From the NCBI GenBank assembly GCA_038040195.1, contig JBBPIR010000001.1, positions 62,001-126,000 on the forward strand: a stretch of 64,000 nucleotides of DNA, read 5' to 3'. The translations under genes and the position numbers were made by a program. Within the stretch, counting starts at the first letter, position 1. Every line of letters begins with the position of its first letter. The stretch comes from Chloroflexota bacterium. Lineage in GTDB: Bacteria; Chloroflexota; Limnocylindria; QHBO01. Shown here piece by piece: positions 34,429-42,617 of this stretch. A model generated the notes under the pieces. That model worked only from the letters and a program-made list of their open reading frames with translations. It ran no database searches and was not told where the DNA came from.

Positions 34429-35484
34429 GTGCTCGCCCGTACCCGCCGCCTGCGCGTTGCGCTGGCCACATTCGCCACCACCGCGTTGGTCCTCGCCTCG
34501 TGCCAGGGAGCGGAGCCCCAGGAGCTGCTCGTCCTCGAATGGTCTGGCTACGAGGCACCCGACTTCTGGACCGACTTCCAGACCGCGAATCCGGAGGTAG
34601 CCCTGGACTGGGAATACGGCGCCACGGACGCCGACATCCTGGCCCTGATGCAGGCCGGCAGCCAGGCTGACATCTTCCATTTCTATACCGGCTGGCAGCA
34701 GTTCTACGTCGACGAGGGCCTGGTCCGAGAGATCGACACCAGCAAGCTGACCAACTGGGATGCAATCCCCGCCGACATGCAGGCCCTGGGCCAGATCGAC
34801 GGCAAGCAGTACTACATCCCATGGGACTGGGGCTTCACCTCCATCCTCTACAACACCGAGCAGGTTCCCGAGGTCACCAGCTGGGACGCGCTGTTCAACG
34901 AGGACTACGCCGGTCACATCTCGATGTGGGACGACGGTCCGGGAGCGGTGACGGTCTCGTCGTACATCCACGACTACGATGAGACGGCCATCACCCAAGC
35001 GCAGCTGGCCGCCATCGAACAGGAGTGGAAGGACCAGAAGCCGCTCAACCTCCACTACTGGTCCGGGGAGCCGGATTTCTGTCCCGAGGTCGTCAGCGGG
35101 GAGATCTGGGTCGCCTACGCCTGGCAGGGCTGTTACGCGACGGCGCTCGGCGAGGGCGCACCGGTGGCTTATGCCGACCCGGTCGAGGGCAGGAACAGCT
35201 GGGTCGGCCTGTACGGCATCAGCGCCGACACCGATAGCTACGAGTTGGCCCTCAAGTTCCTGGATGCCAAGCTGGCCGAGCTGACATGCGGCAACCTGGT
35301 CACCCTCTACTACTACGGCTGCGCGAATGGCGACGTCATGGCCGCTGTCGACGACCCGTTCCTGATCGACGTCTTCAGCCTCGACGACCCGGCCGTTCTC
35401 GAGCGGACGAACTTCACGCCGATCATCACCGCGGAGCAGCGGGACGCGTGGTCCGCGATGTGGACCCGGGTCGCGGCGGACTAG
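34429..35484 (+). CDS. potD: Polyamine-type ABC substrate-binding lipoprotein
   Basis: A 351-aa extracellular binding protein. The signal ends in the lipobox LVLASC, and the mature fold is PotD/PotF-like (LLVLEWSGYEAPDFWTDF; YIPWDWGFTSILYNTEQ). AAGAGGAGG lies 6 nt before GTG 34429. It should deliver spermidine or putrescine to the permeases encoded next. The gene name reflects family resemblance, not ligand proof. Confidence 0.85.
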   Translation: MLARTRRLRVALATFATTALVLASCQGAEPQELLVLEWSGYEAPDFWTDFQTANPEVALDWEYGATDADILALMQAGSQADIFHFYTGWQQFYVDEGLVREIDTSKLTNWDAIPADMQALGQIDGKQYYIPWDWGFTSILYNTEQVPEVTSWDALFNEDYAGHISMWDDGPGAVTVSSYIHDYDETAITQAQLAAIEQEWKDQKPLNLHYWSGEPDFCPEVVSGEIWVAYAWQGCYATALGEGAPVAYADPVEGRNSWVGLYGISADTDSYELALKFLDAKLAELTCGNLVTLYYYGCANGDVMAAVDDPFLIDVFSLDDPAVLERTNFTPIITAEQRDAWSAMWTRVAAD

Positions 35485-35511
35485 CCGCCGGGGGAAGACC
35501 GGCGTAGACCG

Positions 35512-36372
35512 ATGTTGGGGCGGCGAGGAGCGCTTCGCTTCCTCGCCCTCCCCCCATACGTCTGGCTGGGGCTGTTCTTCGTTCTGCCGCTCGTCCTCAT
35601 CGTCGCCATCTCGTTCCGCCCGGAAACCGGACCGATCGACTTCGATGACCCCTGGAGCTTGTCGTTCATCCAATACGAGCGGGTACTGGAGACGCCCGCC
35701 TATCTGCGGTTGCTGGGGATATCGGTCCTCATGGCCCTGGCGGTGGCGGTATCCGCCACCGCGCTCGCCTATCCGGTGGCCTATTTCCTGACCTTTCGAG
35801 CGCGGGACCGGGCAACCCTGTACCTCATCCTGTTGCTGATCCCGTTCGCCACGAGCTACCTCCTGCGGGTGATGGCCTGGCGGCTCATGCTCGGCCAGGA
35901 GGGGGCGATCAACTCGTTCCTCCAATTCGTCGGCCTGACGAGCGGGCCGTTAGACCTGCTGCTCTACTCCCGGGCGGCGGTCGTCATCACCCTGGTCTAC
36001 GTCTGGATTCCGTTCGCGGCACTCCCCATCTACGCCGCCATGCAACGGATCGATCGCGCCCACCTGGAGGCGGCCGCGGACCTGGGTGCCGGGCCGTGGA
36101 GCCGGTTCTGGCGGATCACCGTCCCCCTCAGCCTGCCCGGCGCGCTTGCCGCGTTCTTCATGGTCTTCATTCCAACCGTCGGGGAGTACGTGACCCCGTC
36201 CCTGGTGGGCGGGACGGAAGGGATCATGTACGGCAACCTCATCCAGGACTTCTTCACCAGCGCCGCCAACTGGGCGTTGGGGTCGGCGTTCTCGGTGATC
36301 ATGCTGCTGGTCACCCTGCTCCTGGTCGTGGTCGCGCTGCGGGTCGTTGACCTACGGCGGGTGGCGACGTGA
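35512..36372 (+). CDS. potB: ABC permease, PotB type
   Basis: A 286-aa permease with six membrane helices and the EAA loop (AAADLGAGPWSRFWRITVPL). LPPYVWLGLFFVLPLVLIV is the typical PotB start. It overlaps the next permease by 4 bp (GTGA). Together they form the membrane channel for the upstream binding protein. Confidence 0.9.
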   Translation: MLGRRGALRFLALPPYVWLGLFFVLPLVLIVAISFRPETGPIDFDDPWSLSFIQYERVLETPAYLRLLGISVLMALAVAVSATALAYPVAYFLTFRARDRATLYLILLLIPFATSYLLRVMAWRLMLGQEGAINSFLQFVGLTSGPLDLLLYSRAAVVITLVYVWIPFAALPIYAAMQRIDRAHLEAAADLGAGPWSRFWRITVPLSLPGALAAFFMVFIPTVGEYVTPSLVGGTEGIMYGNLIQDFFTSAANWALGSAFSVIMLLVTLLLVVVALRVVDLRRVAT

Positions 36373-37178
36373 CGGCGACGCGGACTCGGAGCGCGGTCGG
36401 CGTGGGCCGGACCCGGGTCCCGCTACGGGCCACGTACGTGGCCGTGCTCCTGCTCCTCTACTTCCCGATCGCGCTCCTTGCCGTCTTCTCGTTCAACGAG
36501 AACACCATCCTGATCTTCCCGCTCAGCGGGTTCACCCTGGAACGGTACAGCGAGGTCTTCAGGGACGCGGGTCTCATCGAGGCGGCTCGCAACTCGCTCG
36601 TGGTGGGGGTCATGGCGGCAACCCTGGCGACCCTGATCGGCTTCGCGGTCAGCGTGGCGGTCGTTCGCTTCCGGTTCCGTGGCCGAGCGGGGCTGGTTGC
36701 TCTGGCGGGGCTGCCGCTGATCGTGCCGTTCGTCGTCCTGGGCGTCTCGCTCTTCTTGCTGTTCATCTTCCTCGACATCCCGCGCTCGCTGCTGACGATC
36801 GCCATCGGTCACACGGTCGTGGCCGTGCCGTTTGCGACGTTGATCCTGCTGGCGCGGATGATCGGCCTCGACCCGAACCTCGAGGACGCCGCCATGGACC
36901 TGGGCGCGACCTACCGGACCACGCTCCGCCGAGTGGTAGTGCCACTCATGGGGCCGTCACTCCTGTCGGCGTGGCTGACGTGCTTCATCGTCTCGTTCGA
37001 CGAGGTGGCGATCGCCCTGTTCCTGGCCGGCGGGGATCCCACCTTCCCGATCTTCCTTTACGGGCAGCTGCGGTTCGCTCAGCGGGTCCCGGTCCTGATC
37101 GCCATGGCGGTCCTGCTGATGATCGGGACGGTGACGCTGACCCTCATCGCCTTCCGACTGGGCCGCCGCCGGGCCTAG
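36369..37178 (+). CDS. potC: ABC permease, PotC type
   Basis: A 269-aa permease with six helices: LLLYFPIALLAVFSFNENTI at the start and EAA loop AAMDLGATYRTTLRRVVVPL. GTG start overlaps the potB stop. No ATPase (potA) gene follows: the next 207 bp hold palindrome array C and then an unrelated gene on the other strand. The ATPase must be encoded elsewhere. Confidence 0.9.
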   Translation: MTATRTRSAVGVGRTRVPLRATYVAVLLLLYFPIALLAVFSFNENTILIFPLSGFTLERYSEVFRDAGLIEAARNSLVVGVMAATLATLIGFAVSVAVVRFRFRGRAGLVALAGLPLIVPFVVLGVSLFLLFIFLDIPRSLLTIAIGHTVVAVPFATLILLARMIGLDPNLEDAAMDLGATYRTTLRRVVVPLMGPSLLSAWLTCFIVSFDEVAIALFLAGGDPTFPIFLYGQLRFAQRVPVLIAMAVLLMIGTVTLTLIAFRLGRRRA

Positions 37179-37200
37179 GTCGCTCGGCGCGTTCCATTTT

Positions 37201-37358
37201 GTTCACCACACGGACGTATCGGCCAAGAAGGAGGTCGAACCGGCCGCGATCTGCCTCTGCGTGGCCGTTTCTGTCACCAGGTGACCATTTCGGCCAAGAA
37301 GAGCAGTGATTTCGAGTCAAACCGCATCAATGTTGGCCGTTATGTCCACCTGGTGAAC
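37201..37358 (+). repeat. Triple palindrome/GGCCAA array, locus C
   Basis: In the convergent gap between potC and a DUF2277 gene. Palindromes at 37201-37215, 37272-37286 (GTCACCAGGTGAC) and 37344-37358 are each 5 nt from a GGCCAA box, in the order right, both sides, left. Same architecture as loci A and B. Confidence 0.75.
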
Positions 37359-37385
37359 ATTGGCCTTCGCCGCCGCCGCTGAGGG

Positions 37386-37604
37386 TCAGTGGCGGTGGGC
37401 CGGGTGGGTTGAGGCCACCGCATCCAGGAGCCGCCGAGAGGCGAGGGCCACTTCGGCCACGGCCTCGTCGAATGCACCCTCGTTGGCAGCCGACGGGCGG
37501 CGATACCCGCTCACCTTTCGCACGTACTGGAGCGCGGCCGCGGTGATGTCGTCGTCCGGGGCTACCTCGGCCCCGTCCCGGAGGACGTGAATGGATCTGC
37601 ACAT
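37386..37604 (-). CDS. DUF2277 protein
   Basis: A 72-aa protein whose MCRSIHVLRDG start and ITAAALQYVRKVSGYRRPSA core are diagnostic of DUF2277. The two basic-helical segments suggest nucleic-acid or protein binding, but no function is known. ATG 37604. Monocistronic on the minus strand. Confidence 0.9.
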   Translation of the reverse strand: MCRSIHVLRDGAEVAPDDDITAAALQYVRKVSGYRRPSAANEGAFDEAVAEVALASRRLLDAVASTHPAHRH

Positions 37605-37694
37605 GGAGCCTAGCGTAGCGCGGAGGTGGCAATCCCGCGCGCGGTGACGACGGTGGCAACCCCGCACCAGCAGTCGTTCTGGGTGCTGGGCGTC

Positions 37695-37757
37695 GCGTCA
37701 CAGCAGTTCGTGCTATCGCGCTGTCGTGCTGCACGATGTCACGAATGCCTGTGATAC
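37695..37757 (+). repeat. Intergenic hairpin repeat, copy 6 (long form)
   Basis: GCGTCACAG, TTCGTGCTATCGCGC, the extra TGTCGTGCTG, then CACGATGTCACGAA and CCTGTGATAC. It carries the same kind of insertion as copy 4. Confidence 0.85.
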
Positions 37758-37808
37758 CCGGTGGCCCCCCCGGCGGTGGCGCCCCGCGAGCGGCACACCC
37801 GCTCCGGA

Positions 37809-38459
37809 TCAGAACTCGGGGATCAGCTCCTCGAGCGAGTCGATGACCCGATCCGCGGCGGCGACATCGGTCTCGGCGAACTGCGGCACCGCGATGCATG
37901 CCAGCCCGGCAGCCTTGGCCGCCGCCACCCCCGCCGACGAGTCTTCCAGCGCCAGGACGTGCCGCGGCTCAACTCCCAACCGCTGGCAGACCAGCAGGTA
38001 GATGTCGGGGGCCGGCTTGGAGTGGGCCACGTCATCCGAGGTCACGATCACGTCGAAGACATCGGTCAAGCGGGCCGTGGCCAATGCGGCATCCACAAGC
38101 CGCCGAGGCGAGTTCGAGGCCAGGGCCAGTGGCAGCCGGCCGCGCAGGCGCGCGACCAGCTCCAACGCTCCAGGGCGCCCGGCCACGTCCACCTGCAGGG
38201 CCTCGTACATGGAAAGCACCATCTCCTCGACCAGGGCCGGACCACGCTCGGGCGGCTGACCCAGGCGCTCGGCGAAGTAGCGGGCCGTGGTGTCGAATGC
38301 GGTCCCGATCACGGCCATCTTGTCCTCGCGCGTGAACACGGCGCCATGGGCGGCGAACAGCTGCTCCTCGGCCGCCTGCCACACGACCTCGGTGTCCAGC
38401 AGCAGCCCGTCCATGTCGAAGACCACCGCCCGATACCGATGCGGAGGCTCTGCACGCAT
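37809..38459 (-). CDS. HAD-family phosphatase (beta-phosphoglucomutase-like)
   Basis: A 216-aa HAD hydrolase: nucleophile Asp in VVFDMDGLLLDTE, Ser/Asn in LALASNSPRRLVD, Lys in SKPAPDIYL and acidic EDSSAGVAAAKAAGL. The cap type fits sugar-phosphate phosphatases or phosphomutases. Its ATG overlaps the stop of the 3-hydroxyacyl-CoA dehydrogenase gene (TGATG), so it is the last gene of that operon. Confidence 0.9.
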   Translation of the reverse strand: MRAEPPHRYRAVVFDMDGLLLDTEVVWQAAEEQLFAAHGAVFTREDKMAVIGTAFDTTARYFAERLGQPPERGPALVEEMVLSMYEALQVDVAGRPGALELVARLRGRLPLALASNSPRRLVDAALATARLTDVFDVIVTSDDVAHSKPAPDIYLLVCQRLGVEPRHVLALEDSSAGVAAAKAAGLACIAVPQFAETDVAAADRVIDSLEELIPEF

Positions 38460-39664
38460 CAGGCGGCGTCGAAGAAGGACCCGCCACTCCCCGCCAGGGA
38501 GCGCAGGAGCGGCACCACGGCGTATCGGGCATCGGGGGCAGTGCCCGCCAGCGCGTCGAGGGTGCCACTCACACGCCCCAGGCCCAGGCGCTCGCCCCAG
38601 GCCAGGGGTCCCTCGGGCCAGTTGGTCCCGAGGCGCATGGCGGTGTCGATGGCCGCCGGGCTGGCGGTCCGATCCTCCACCGCGGAAGCGGCCTCGTTGA
38701 CGACCGTGGCCAGGACCCGGTCGCGGATGGCATCCGCGTGGAGTGGCTCCGTGCCACGAGGCGCCGAATCCGGAGCGAGGCCCGCCCAGGGAGCGCCCCG
38801 TTCCCCATCGGTCCCATAGTCGTAGAAGCCCGCGCCGGCCTTGCGGCCCAACCGCCCGGCCTCCACGAGGACCCGCTGCACGGCGTGGGGCATGTAACGC
38901 GGCGCCCGCCCGAACGCCTCCCACACGCTCTCGCTGACGGCCAGGTTGACGTCCAGGCCGATGGTGTCGATGAGCTCGAAGGGGCCCATCCGGAACCCGG
39001 CCGCTCGCATGGCGGCGTCAATGGCCGGGGCCTCGGCCGCGCCCTCACCCAGGATGCGGAGCGCCTCGAGGTAAAAGGGGCGCGCCACCCGGTTGACGAT
39101 GAACCCGGGCGTGTCCGCCGCCTCGACCGGCGTCTTGCCCAGCTGGCGCGCCAGTGCCGCCGCGGCCTCCACGACGTCCCGATCGGTACCCGAGGCGCCG
39201 ATGACCTCGACCAATGCCATCAACGGGACAGGATTGAAGAAGTGCATCCCCACCACTCGCCCCGGGCGGGTCGTGGCCTCCGCGATGCGCCCCACGGACA
39301 GCGACGAGGTATTAGTGGCCAGGATGGTCGAAGGAGCGGCCGCGGCATCCAGCCGTCGGAACGCGTCGCGCTTGAGGTCCAGCTCCTCGGGGATGGCCTC
39401 GATCGCGAACTCCGCGGTCGCCAGATCGGCCACCGACTCGGCCTCGTGGATGCGGCCCATGGCGGCCTCGGCCAGGCCCGCGTGCAGCTCGCCCTTGGCC
39501 ACCCGTCGCTCGAGGAAGCCGCCGATCCGGTCACGCGCTCGCTCGTACGCCCCGGACACCGGATCGAGCAGCGCCACCTCCAGGCCGGCCTCGGCCGCGA
39601 CCTGGGCAATCCCCGCTCCCATCGTCCCGGCGCCCAGGACCCCGATGCGCTGGATGTCCCTCAA
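38459..39664 (-). CDS. 3-hydroxyacyl-CoA dehydrogenase
   Basis: A 401-aa NAD-dependent enzyme of beta-oxidation or butyryl-CoA-type pathways: GVLGAGTMGAGIAQ binds NAD, MHFFNPVPLMALVEVI carries the catalytic His, and two C-terminal helical domains follow (one more than a minimal Hbd). Four-bp overlap with the enoyl-CoA hydratase gene upstream in the operon. Confidence 0.93.
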   Translation of the reverse strand: MRDIQRIGVLGAGTMGAGIAQVAAEAGLEVALLDPVSGAYERARDRIGGFLERRVAKGELHAGLAEAAMGRIHEAESVADLATAEFAIEAIPEELDLKRDAFRRLDAAAAPSTILATNTSSLSVGRIAEATTRPGRVVGMHFFNPVPLMALVEVIGASGTDRDVVEAAAALARQLGKTPVEAADTPGFIVNRVARPFYLEALRILGEGAAEAPAIDAAMRAAGFRMGPFELIDTIGLDVNLAVSESVWEAFGRAPRYMPHAVQRVLVEAGRLGRKAGAGFYDYGTDGERGAPWAGLAPDSAPRGTEPLHADAIRDRVLATVVNEAASAVEDRTASPAAIDTAMRLGTNWPEGPLAWGERLGLGRVSGTLDALAGTAPDARYAVVPLLRSLAGSGGSFFDAA

Positions 39665-40446
39665 CGGCCGGTGAAGCGCGGGTCGCGCTTCTCGGCGAAT
39701 GCGGTCACGCCCTCGGCATGGTCCTCGGTCCGTCCGGCCAGCTCCTGGAGCTCGGCTTCCAGCTTCAGGCTGGCGGTCAGGTCAGCCTGTTCGGCCTGGT
39801 TGATGGACCGCTTGGCCAGTCCGATGGCCGCGGTTGGGGCCGCCGCCAGGCGACGCGCCACCTCACGCACCCCATCCGCAAAATCGGTCGCCGGAAAGAC
39901 GCGGTTGACGAGCCCCGCCTCGGCCGCGTCGGCGGCCGACATCGGTTCACCGCTGAAGATCGTTTCTGCAGCCCGATGGCGACCGAGGGTCCGAACCAGG
40001 GATCGGGTCGAGCCCGAGTCGGGCACCAGGCCGATGCGGACGAAGGCCTGGATGAAGCGCGCGTCCTCCGAGGCGTAGACCAGGTCGCAGGCCAGAGCGA
40101 TGCTGACCCCGGCCCCGGCGGCGACCCCGTTCACGGCCGCGACCACCGGTTTGGGCAGCTCGCGGAGGGCGGTGATGAGTGGGTTGTACTCGTCGGTCAG
40201 GACGCGGCGGAACTGGCGTTCGCCGCTGCCGGCGCGCAGGTCTGCACCCGAGCAGAAGCCGCGACCCTCACCCGTGATGACCAGGCAGCGCACCGCGTCG
40301 TCGCGCCCGGCGGTTTTGACCGCCGCCAGCAGCTCGCGGCGCATGGTCGCGTTCATCGCGTTGAGCGAGTCGGGGCGGCTGAGGGTGATGGTGCCGACGC
40401 CGTCGGCGAGGGTCCAGCGGATGGTCTCGTACGCAGGCTCGGCCAC
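39661..40446 (-). CDS. Enoyl-CoA hydratase/isomerase (PaaG-like)
   Basis: A 261-aa crotonase: ITGEGRGFCSGADLRAG forms the first oxyanion segment and AVNGVAAGAGVSIALACDLV the second; the C-terminus is FAEKRDPRFTGR. The pattern is near PaaG-type 1,2-epoxyphenylacetyl-CoA isomerases, but general hydratase activity is equally possible. First gene of the operon with the dehydrogenase and the HAD gene. Confidence 0.9.
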   Translation of the reverse strand: MAEPAYETIRWTLADGVGTITLSRPDSLNAMNATMRRELLAAVKTAGRDDAVRCLVITGEGRGFCSGADLRAGSGERQFRRVLTDEYNPLITALRELPKPVVAAVNGVAAGAGVSIALACDLVYASEDARFIQAFVRIGLVPDSGSTRSLVRTLGRHRAAETIFSGEPMSAADAAEAGLVNRVFPATDFADGVREVARRLAAAPTAAIGLAKRSINQAEQADLTASLKLEAELQELAGRTEDHAEGVTAFAEKRDPRFTGR

Positions 40447-40473
40447 GAGACCGATTCTAGCCAGCCGCGCCGG

Positions 40474-41067
40474 CTAGTCTGCCGCGCTCCCCGCATGGCG
40501 CTGGCGAAAGGTGCGGCCCTTGATCCGGTTGCCGCAGATGGCCATGGTGCACCACGCCCCGGAATGGTTCCGGGAGTGGTCGTAGAACGCCCACTGGCAC
40601 TCGTCGTTGCGGCATACCTTGAGCCGCTCCCAGGTGCCCAGGGTCATGGCGTCGTAGATCGTCCCCAGCAGTCGGGCCACGGCGGGGGCGATGCCCTTCC
40701 CGCCGTCCCCATCGAGCCGCGCCCCGCCATTGAGGCGCATCCGCAACGGGTAGCGGGCCGCGATCCGGTCGAGCCGTGGGCGCGCCTCGGGTTCGTTGGC
40801 GTGTCCCGCGTTGGCGGCCAGGACGTCGCGGAGGGTCTCGCGGAACGCGCGGGCGGTCGCCAGGTCACGCTCGGTGAGGCGCCGGCCGGCAGGCAGGAGG
40901 GCGCGCTCCGCCATCCACGCCGACAGGTCGCCCGGCGAGGAGAAGCCCTCCCCGTCCGATTCCACGTCAAAGGTGTTCACGAACTGGCGAACCAGCTCCA
41001 ACTCGCCCGGCGCTGGCTGACGGCGGGCGGAGTCGGTGGCCACCGGCACCGTCATTGGTGTCGCCAA
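40474..41067 (-). CDS. CGNR zinc-finger regulator (ABATE domain)
   Basis: A 197-aa protein with the ABATE-like N-terminus (LVRQFVNTFDVESDGE) and the C-terminal CGNR zinc finger: CRNDECQWAFYDHSRNHSGA then WCTMAICGNRIK. Members are proposed stress-linked transcription regulators. It is divergent from a small gene at 41182 and may act at the repeated ACAGGTTAG sites in between (inference). Confidence 0.9.
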   Translation of the reverse strand: MATPMTVPVATDSARRQPAPGELELVRQFVNTFDVESDGEGFSSPGDLSAWMAERALLPAGRRLTERDLATARAFRETLRDVLAANAGHANEPEARPRLDRIAARYPLRMRLNGGARLDGDGGKGIAPAVARLLGTIYDAMTLGTWERLKVCRNDECQWAFYDHSRNHSGAWCTMAICGNRIKGRTFRQRHAGSAAD

Positions 41068-41107
41068 ATTTCCTCTCCCGGTGTCACCGAATCACCACCG
41101 AACTGTG

Positions 41108-41137
41108 TTGACAGGTTAGGTCTAACTGTCATACGAT
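41108..41137 (+). promoter_or_regulatory. Promoter with repeated ACAGGTTAG sites
   Basis: TTGACA, an 18-bp spacer and TACGAT (41132-41137). ACAGGTTAG occurs twice (41111-41119, 41142-41150), and CTAACTGT between them makes an imperfect inverted repeat over the spacer. Confidence 0.65.
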
Positions 41138-41181
41138 ATACACAGGTTAGCACAGCGTCAATCACAACGAATGCAGGAGCG

Positions 41182-41370
41182 ATGTTCCAGATAGAGCACC
41201 CGGACGACTTTCTCCTCCGCTTCGACCAGAATCGGCGGCGGATCGAGGAGCGCAACCGGCTGATCCGTGCCCTGCGCGGATCCGCGCCGCCGTTCAGCGA
41301 GGCCACTGAAGCCCGGCTCCGATCGGTGATGCGCGACCAGCTCCACGCACAGACCGAGACCGGACGATGA
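41182..41370 (+). CDS. Small hypothetical protein
   Basis: A 62-aa, strongly charged helical protein (LLRFDQNRRRIEERNRLIRA) without a recognised family. AGGAG precedes ATG 41182, and a TTGACA/TACGAT promoter lies 45 bp upstream, so it is a good gene call. It is followed by an NTF2-like gene whose start is 47 bp later. Confidence 0.65.
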   Translation: MFQIEHPDDFLLRFDQNRRRIEERNRLIRALRGSAPPFSEATEARLRSVMRDQLHAQTETGR

Positions 41371-41417
41371 CCCAGCTCTGGGCCCCAGTCCACGTGGAAA
41401 CGAAGGAGGCGTACCCG

Positions 41418-41811
41418 ATGAACCGAGCTGACGTCGAGCATTGGCTGGACCGATACCGACACGCGTGGAGCACGGACGACCCGAAGGACATCGCCGCGCT
41501 CTTCACTGAGGACGCGACCTACTCCCCGTATCCGTGGCCCCGTGACGAGCGGACCTGGCACGGGCGCGACACGATCATCGAGAAGTGGATCGGTCACGGA
41601 GACGCGAAGGCGAAGTGGCAGTTCGAGCATCGGATCGTGGCCGTGGACGCGGACACGGCCGTCATCGAGGGCTGGACGACCTATGCCCCCACGACTGAGA
41701 CCCCGTACGAGGACGCCTACGCCAACATCTGGGTCATCCGCTTCGCGGACGACGGGCGCCCTTTCGTTCGCCGAGTGGTGGGTCCAGCGCCCCGTCCCGA
41801 ACGAGGGCTGA
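41418..41811 (+). pseudogene. NTF2/SnoaL-like gene with a one-base frameshift
   Basis: MNRADVEHWLDRYRHAWSTD to YANIWVIRFADDG is a normal NTF2 fold, with GAAGGAGG before ATG 41418. After GGG at 41754-41756 the frame breaks: the natural ending FAEWWVQRPVPNEG with TGA at 41809 lies in the next frame. Removing one G restores DDGALSFAEWWVQRP. Without correction the frame runs to 41909, 85 bp antisense into the hydratase gene. Either a sequencing error or a recent mutation. Confidence 0.75.
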
Positions 41812-41824
41812 TCACTTCAGCGCT

Positions 41825-42607
41825 TCAGCGGCCCTTGAAGTTGGGGTCGCGCTTCTCCAGGAAGGCGGTCATCCCCTCCTTCTGGTCGTCGGACGAGAAA
41901 AGCAGATAGAACAGGCGGCGCTCGTGCGCCAGCCCATCGGTCAGGCCCATCTCGAACGCGGCATTGACCGATTCCTTCGCCAGGCGAAGGGCCAGCGGCG
42001 CGCGCTTGGCGATCTCCGCCGCCAGGGCCAGGGCATCCTCGACCAGCAGCTCGTCGGTCACGACTCGTGAGACAAGGCCGATGCGCTCCGCCTCCGCGGC
42101 CGTGATCGGCTCGCCGGTCAGGATCATCTCCATCGCCTTGCTCTTGCCGATGGCTCGCGGCAAGCGCTGGGTCCCGCCGGCGCCGGGCATGACCCCGATC
42201 TTGATCTCGGGCTGACCGAAGCGGGCGCTCTCCGCGGCGATGATGATGTCCAGGGCCATCGCCAGCTCACAGCCGCCGCCCAGGCACCAGCCGGCGACCG
42301 CCGCGATCACGGGCTTCGTGATCTTGCGGACCCGATCCCACTGCGCGATGCGGTTCGTGCGCAGCATGTCGATGGGCGAGGCACCGGCCATCTCCCCGAT
42401 GTCCGCGCCCGCGGCGAAGGCACGCTCGCTACCGGTCACCACGATGACCCGGACCGCTTCGTCGCGGTCGAGCTTTTCCAGCGCCTCGCACAACGCGTCC
42501 ATGGTCGGCCCGTTCAGGGCGTTCAGCTGCTTGGGACGATTCAGCCTGACGAGGGCGACCCGGCGCGCCTCGTCGAGTTCGACCAGGACCAGAGGCTCGT
42601 CGCTCAT
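41825..42607 (-). CDS. Enoyl-CoA hydratase
   Basis: A 260-aa crotonase: VTGSERAFAAGADIGEMAG and AAVAGWCLGGGCELAMALDI form the oxyanion hole; the acid/base glutamates lie in CELAMALD and PEIKIGVMPGAGGTQRL; FLEKRDPNFKGR closes the chain. This is a canonical short-chain enoyl-CoA hydratase. ATG 42607; it lies 10 bp after the next crotonase gene, so the two are cotranscribed. Confidence 0.93.
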   Translation of the reverse strand: MSDEPLVLVELDEARRVALVRLNRPKQLNALNGPTMDALCEALEKLDRDEAVRVIVVTGSERAFAAGADIGEMAGASPIDMLRTNRIAQWDRVRKITKPVIAAVAGWCLGGGCELAMALDIIIAAESARFGQPEIKIGVMPGAGGTQRLPRAIGKSKAMEMILTGEPITAAEAERIGLVSRVVTDELLVEDALALAAEIAKRAPLALRLAKESVNAAFEMGLTDGLAHERRLFYLLFSSDDQKEGMTAFLEKRDPNFKGR

Positions 42608-42617
42608 CCGCTTCTCG

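Noticed and set aside
39718-41370. Very long plus-strand open frame opposite the hydratase and CGNR genes
   Set aside because: It is antisense to two clear genes on the minus strand and has no recognisable domain; long spurious frames are usual at this GC content. Only the last 62 codons (from 41182) have their own ribosome-binding site and promoter.
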